In this document: in pieces, positions 5,916-7,423 of the stretch | Layout of the letters: the number at the start of each line of letters is the position of its first letter | Numbering within the stretch: position 1 is the stretch's first letter | DNA from: Bacteroidota bacterium | GTDB taxonomy: Bacteria > Bacteroidota > Bacteroidia > Bacteroidales > WCHB1-69 | Reading direction: 5' to 3' | NCBI GenBank assembly: GCA_023413895.1 | Contig: JAEZOU010000032.1 | Location: 1-7,423, forward strand | Length of the DNA stretch: 7,423 nt | Program-made: the position numbers and the translations under genes | The notes under the pieces: generated by a model | What the model was told of the DNA's origin: nothing | The model's database searches: none | Seen by the model: only the letters and a program-made list of their open reading frames with translations

Positions 5916-5958
5916 ACTTAAACTCCCGTCACGGTATGGGACTTTTTTGAATTACTAG

Positions 5959-6531
5959 TTACCTGTCGGTTTGATTATCGCTGCTGTGAAATACAATCTT
6001 CCCAAAAGAGGCTGAAAAAGGAATATCATGTTGTATAGCAGAAGAATATGCAGGAGTAGAGTAAATAGGCAACTCAAAGGTGTCAGTGAGTTGTGCATTT
6101 GGTTGAATAATCAAATACTTTTCATTCACAATTTTACAGCTGACTATTTCCTTATAATATTTTTGACCTCTTGTTTCATAACCGCAAATATTGCTGCATG
6201 AGTCCAATTTATCTATCATAAAAGATTGAGTTGTATCTATTATTGCTACGAGATATAGATGGTTTGTATGTTTCCACTGACTATGCTCTCTATCATACCA
6301 ATGCCAATATTCCGCATAAATTTCTTTGAATACTAATTTAATACTAAAAATACTATCTTCGTATTCGAATGGCTCAGCGACATAATACTTGCTGAAAACA
6401 TTTCTTTCCTTTGATTCTTTGGATGAAATAGTATAATCCCATTCTTTTAGATGCCCTTTGTTATTTATGCAAGAAAAACAACTAAAACAAACGACAAGAA
6501 TTATAGTAAAATAAAAATAAAGTTTGTTCAT
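5959..6531 (-). CDS. Putative lipoprotein, candidate immunity protein of Rhs module A
   Basis: A 190-residue protein from ATG 6531 (MNKLYFYFTIILVVCFSC). A hydrophobic N-terminus ends in CFSCFSC at residues 15-21, so Cys18 or Cys21 may be the lipidated residue. The mature part looks mixed alpha/beta, is rich in aromatic residues (EYWHWYDREHSQW) and has a Cys pair at DSCSNICG. I recognise no family. The start overlaps the toxin stop as TAATG, which implies translational coupling; a TTG nine bases further upstream is possible but less likely. Its place behind the Rhs tail suggests an immunity protein, and a membrane-anchored one would fit a toxin that acts in the periplasm. Both points are inference. 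AT-rich, unlike the phage fragment downstream. Confidence 0.72.
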   Translation of the reverse strand: MNKLYFYFTIILVVCFSCFSCINNKGHLKEWDYTISSKESKERNVFSKYYVAEPFEYEDSIFSIKLVFKEIYAEYWHWYDREHSQWKHTNHLYLVAIIDTTQSFMIDKLDSCSNICGYETRGQKYYKEIVSCKIVNEKYLIIQPNAQLTDTFELPIYSTPAYSSAIQHDIPFSASFGKIVFHSSDNQTDR

Positions 6532-7421
6532 TACCACCAAGTGTTTCGGTTTGTTCTAAACTGAGTTCCTTCTGGGTGCAACTCTCTAATACAATTATAT
6601 GCCTGACGAGGTATCATACCTCTTCTAACATTGATAGGACGTTGATATGAAAAATTACCCAGTTCCCCTTTTTGTGGCCGATCTAATTTTACTCCAACTT
6701 TTCCTAATGCATATACAACCGCTTCAGAACAATTATTACCAAAAAAATGATAATCTTCATTCATTTTCTCCTTCATGCCATCAATTATGGTTTTATCTTG
6801 TTCTGTTGTTGTTGGCAACATATAGGCTTTCGTATAATAAGCAGCACCCTTTCCATCTTTATTATCTGTATTATAATCAGAATCAAGGAATTCTTGGATA
6901 CTCTTAAAGGTTTTGATATTACCGTTTTTATCTACACCTGGTTGGTCATCCACAGTACCACTTTCTATTCCCGAGACTCTTTTATGATTTCCATCATCGT
7001 CCCCATTCTTTGACCATAAAAGCCATTCTTTTTTGTCATTTTGGACAAGGATAGCCATATGACCGGCCCCACCGACAGAATGACCTGCTAACAAGACAGC
7101 ACAACTATCTCCAGATGGATCAATAATCCTTATTGGATTATCCGCGCAATAAACATACGGACTCACACTCGGGTACTTGTCCGCCATCGGGTCTACACTC
7201 AGCCAGATGCTCAGGTCGCTGGTGTAATAGCGTGATCCGAAGTACGATACGTTCGTTTCCGAGTCCTTCTCTTTTGCGGAGAAGGTATAAATCCAAATGA
7301 TAGTTGACAATTGACAGTTGACGGTTAGATGAGGAATGGCAGAGTGTGACACAGAAAAGAAGTTGTGTTTTCTTTTCATTTGGCGCGCGTAAATTTTCCA
7401 GTTGTAGTATTCGTATTTCAT
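6531..7421 (-). CDS. Rhs module A: short Rhs core with putative papain-like/NlpC-P60-like tail (5' end uncertain)
   Basis: The frame gives 296 residues from ATG 7421, but it may continue past the right edge. Residues 45-104 are the Rhs core (YTFSAKEKDSET, YFGSRYYTSDL, SIWLSVDPMADKYP, SPYVYCADNP, DPSGD). The tail has GGAGHMAILVQ with His121, then EWLLWSKNGDDDG, and FFGNNCSEAVVYALGKVGV with Cys231. A His-containing strand before an NNC helix resembles circularly permuted papain-like folds (the NlpC/P60, LRAT and YiiX group), which cut peptidoglycan peptides, proteins or lipid esters; the target is not shown. Residues 1-44 do not look like Rhs and include a translated 7-base tandem repeat, so the true start is doubtful. 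The YD-repeat shell is missing. The stop overlaps the next gene's ATG. Confidence 0.78.
   Translation of the reverse strand: MKYEYYNWKIYARQMKRKHNFFSVSHSAIPHLTVNCQLSTIIWIYTFSAKEKDSETNVSYFGSRYYTSDLSIWLSVDPMADKYPSVSPYVYCADNPIRIIDPSGDSCAVLLAGHSVGGAGHMAILVQNDKKEWLLWSKNGDDDGNHKRVSGIESGTVDDQPGVDKNGNIKTFKSIQEFLDSDYNTDNKDGKGAAYYTKAYMLPTTTEQDKTIIDGMKEKMNEDYHFFGNNCSEAVVYALGKVGVKLDRPQKGELGNFSYQRPINVRRGMIPRQAYNCIRELHPEGTQFRTNRNTWW
7185..7290. repeat. Rhs core direct repeat, copy in module A
   Basis: Partner of 5462-5567. The similarity ends abruptly at 7290, just before YTF, where module A switches to unrelated sequence, whereas module B continues with Rhs-like residues LHPQGNLSATAS. Confidence 0.88.
7303..7323. 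repeat. Three tandem 7-base units (RTTGACR)
   Basis: Units GTTGACA, ATTGACA and GTTGACG follow one another, then GTTA. Repeats of this TTGACAATTGACA kind are familiar from non-coding DNA of Bacteroidetes genomes. Here it lies inside the open frame of module A, reading NCQLST on the minus strand. Confidence 0.7.
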
Positions 7422-7423
7422 GT

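Noticed and set aside
5924..5948. Hairpin TCCCGT...ATGGGA followed by CTTTTTT on the plus strand
   Set aside because: It looks like an intrinsic terminator, but no plus-strand gene leads into it. Read leftward, for module A, it lacks a proper T tract.
6531..6540. TTG start nine bases upstream for the module A partner gene
   Set aside because: The ATG at 6531 overlapping the toxin stop as TAATG is the standard coupled start and gives a cleaner lipoprotein signal.
1..7423. CRISPR array
   Set aside because: No set of regularly spaced short direct repeats was seen. The only tandem units are the three 7-base repeats at 7303-7323.

Overview
The window looks like chromosomal DNA of a member of the Bacteroidetes, most likely the Bacteroidales. 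Upstream regions carry TAnnTTTG-type -7 boxes, there is a Bacteroidetes-type secreted S8 subtilase, two copies of the Rhs core with the Bacteroidales-style signature YTFSAKEKD...YFGxRYY...DLSIWLSV, and a tail tape measure N-terminus of the kind found in Bacteroides prophages. No genus can be named from the sequence alone.

Layout, left to right. Bases 1-127 hold the start of a leftward gene preceded by a sequence that resembles an insertion-sequence terminus, possibly IS256-like. Bases 186-2670 are an ordinary leftward block: a secreted subtilase (919-2634) followed by a small lipoprotein with a DUF1566/Lcl-like domain (235-831) that ends in a clear intrinsic terminator. Bases 2958-3255 are a rightward tRNA unit, tRNA-Leu(TAA) then tRNA-Gly(GCC), with a promoter in front and a strong terminator behind. 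From 3257 to the right end the DNA is an accessory region, with almost all coding on the minus strand.

The accessory region holds two displaced Rhs C-terminal modules. Module A (7421 to 5959) is a short Rhs core joined to a putative papain-like/NlpC-P60-like domain, followed by a lipoprotein whose start overlaps the toxin stop codon (TAATG). Module B (5638 to 4216) is a short Rhs core joined to a putative clan CD (caspase/CHAT-like) cysteine-peptidase domain, followed by an exported small protein with a strong Shine-Dalgarno site. The small proteins are candidate immunity proteins; that role is inferred from position only. Both lack the long YD-repeat shell of a full Rhs protein.

Each module is followed by the start of the same phage tail tape measure gene. 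One copy is a longer, frameshifted pseudogene (3554-4043); the other is cut off exactly at a second IS-terminus-like sequence (5732-5766). The shared 149-bp segment therefore brackets module B as a direct repeat, and the Rhs cores form a second pair of direct repeats. These repeats could drive loss, gain or exchange of toxin modules. The GC-rich phage pieces contrast with the AT-rich toxin tails and immunity genes, which suggests a composite of acquired parts.
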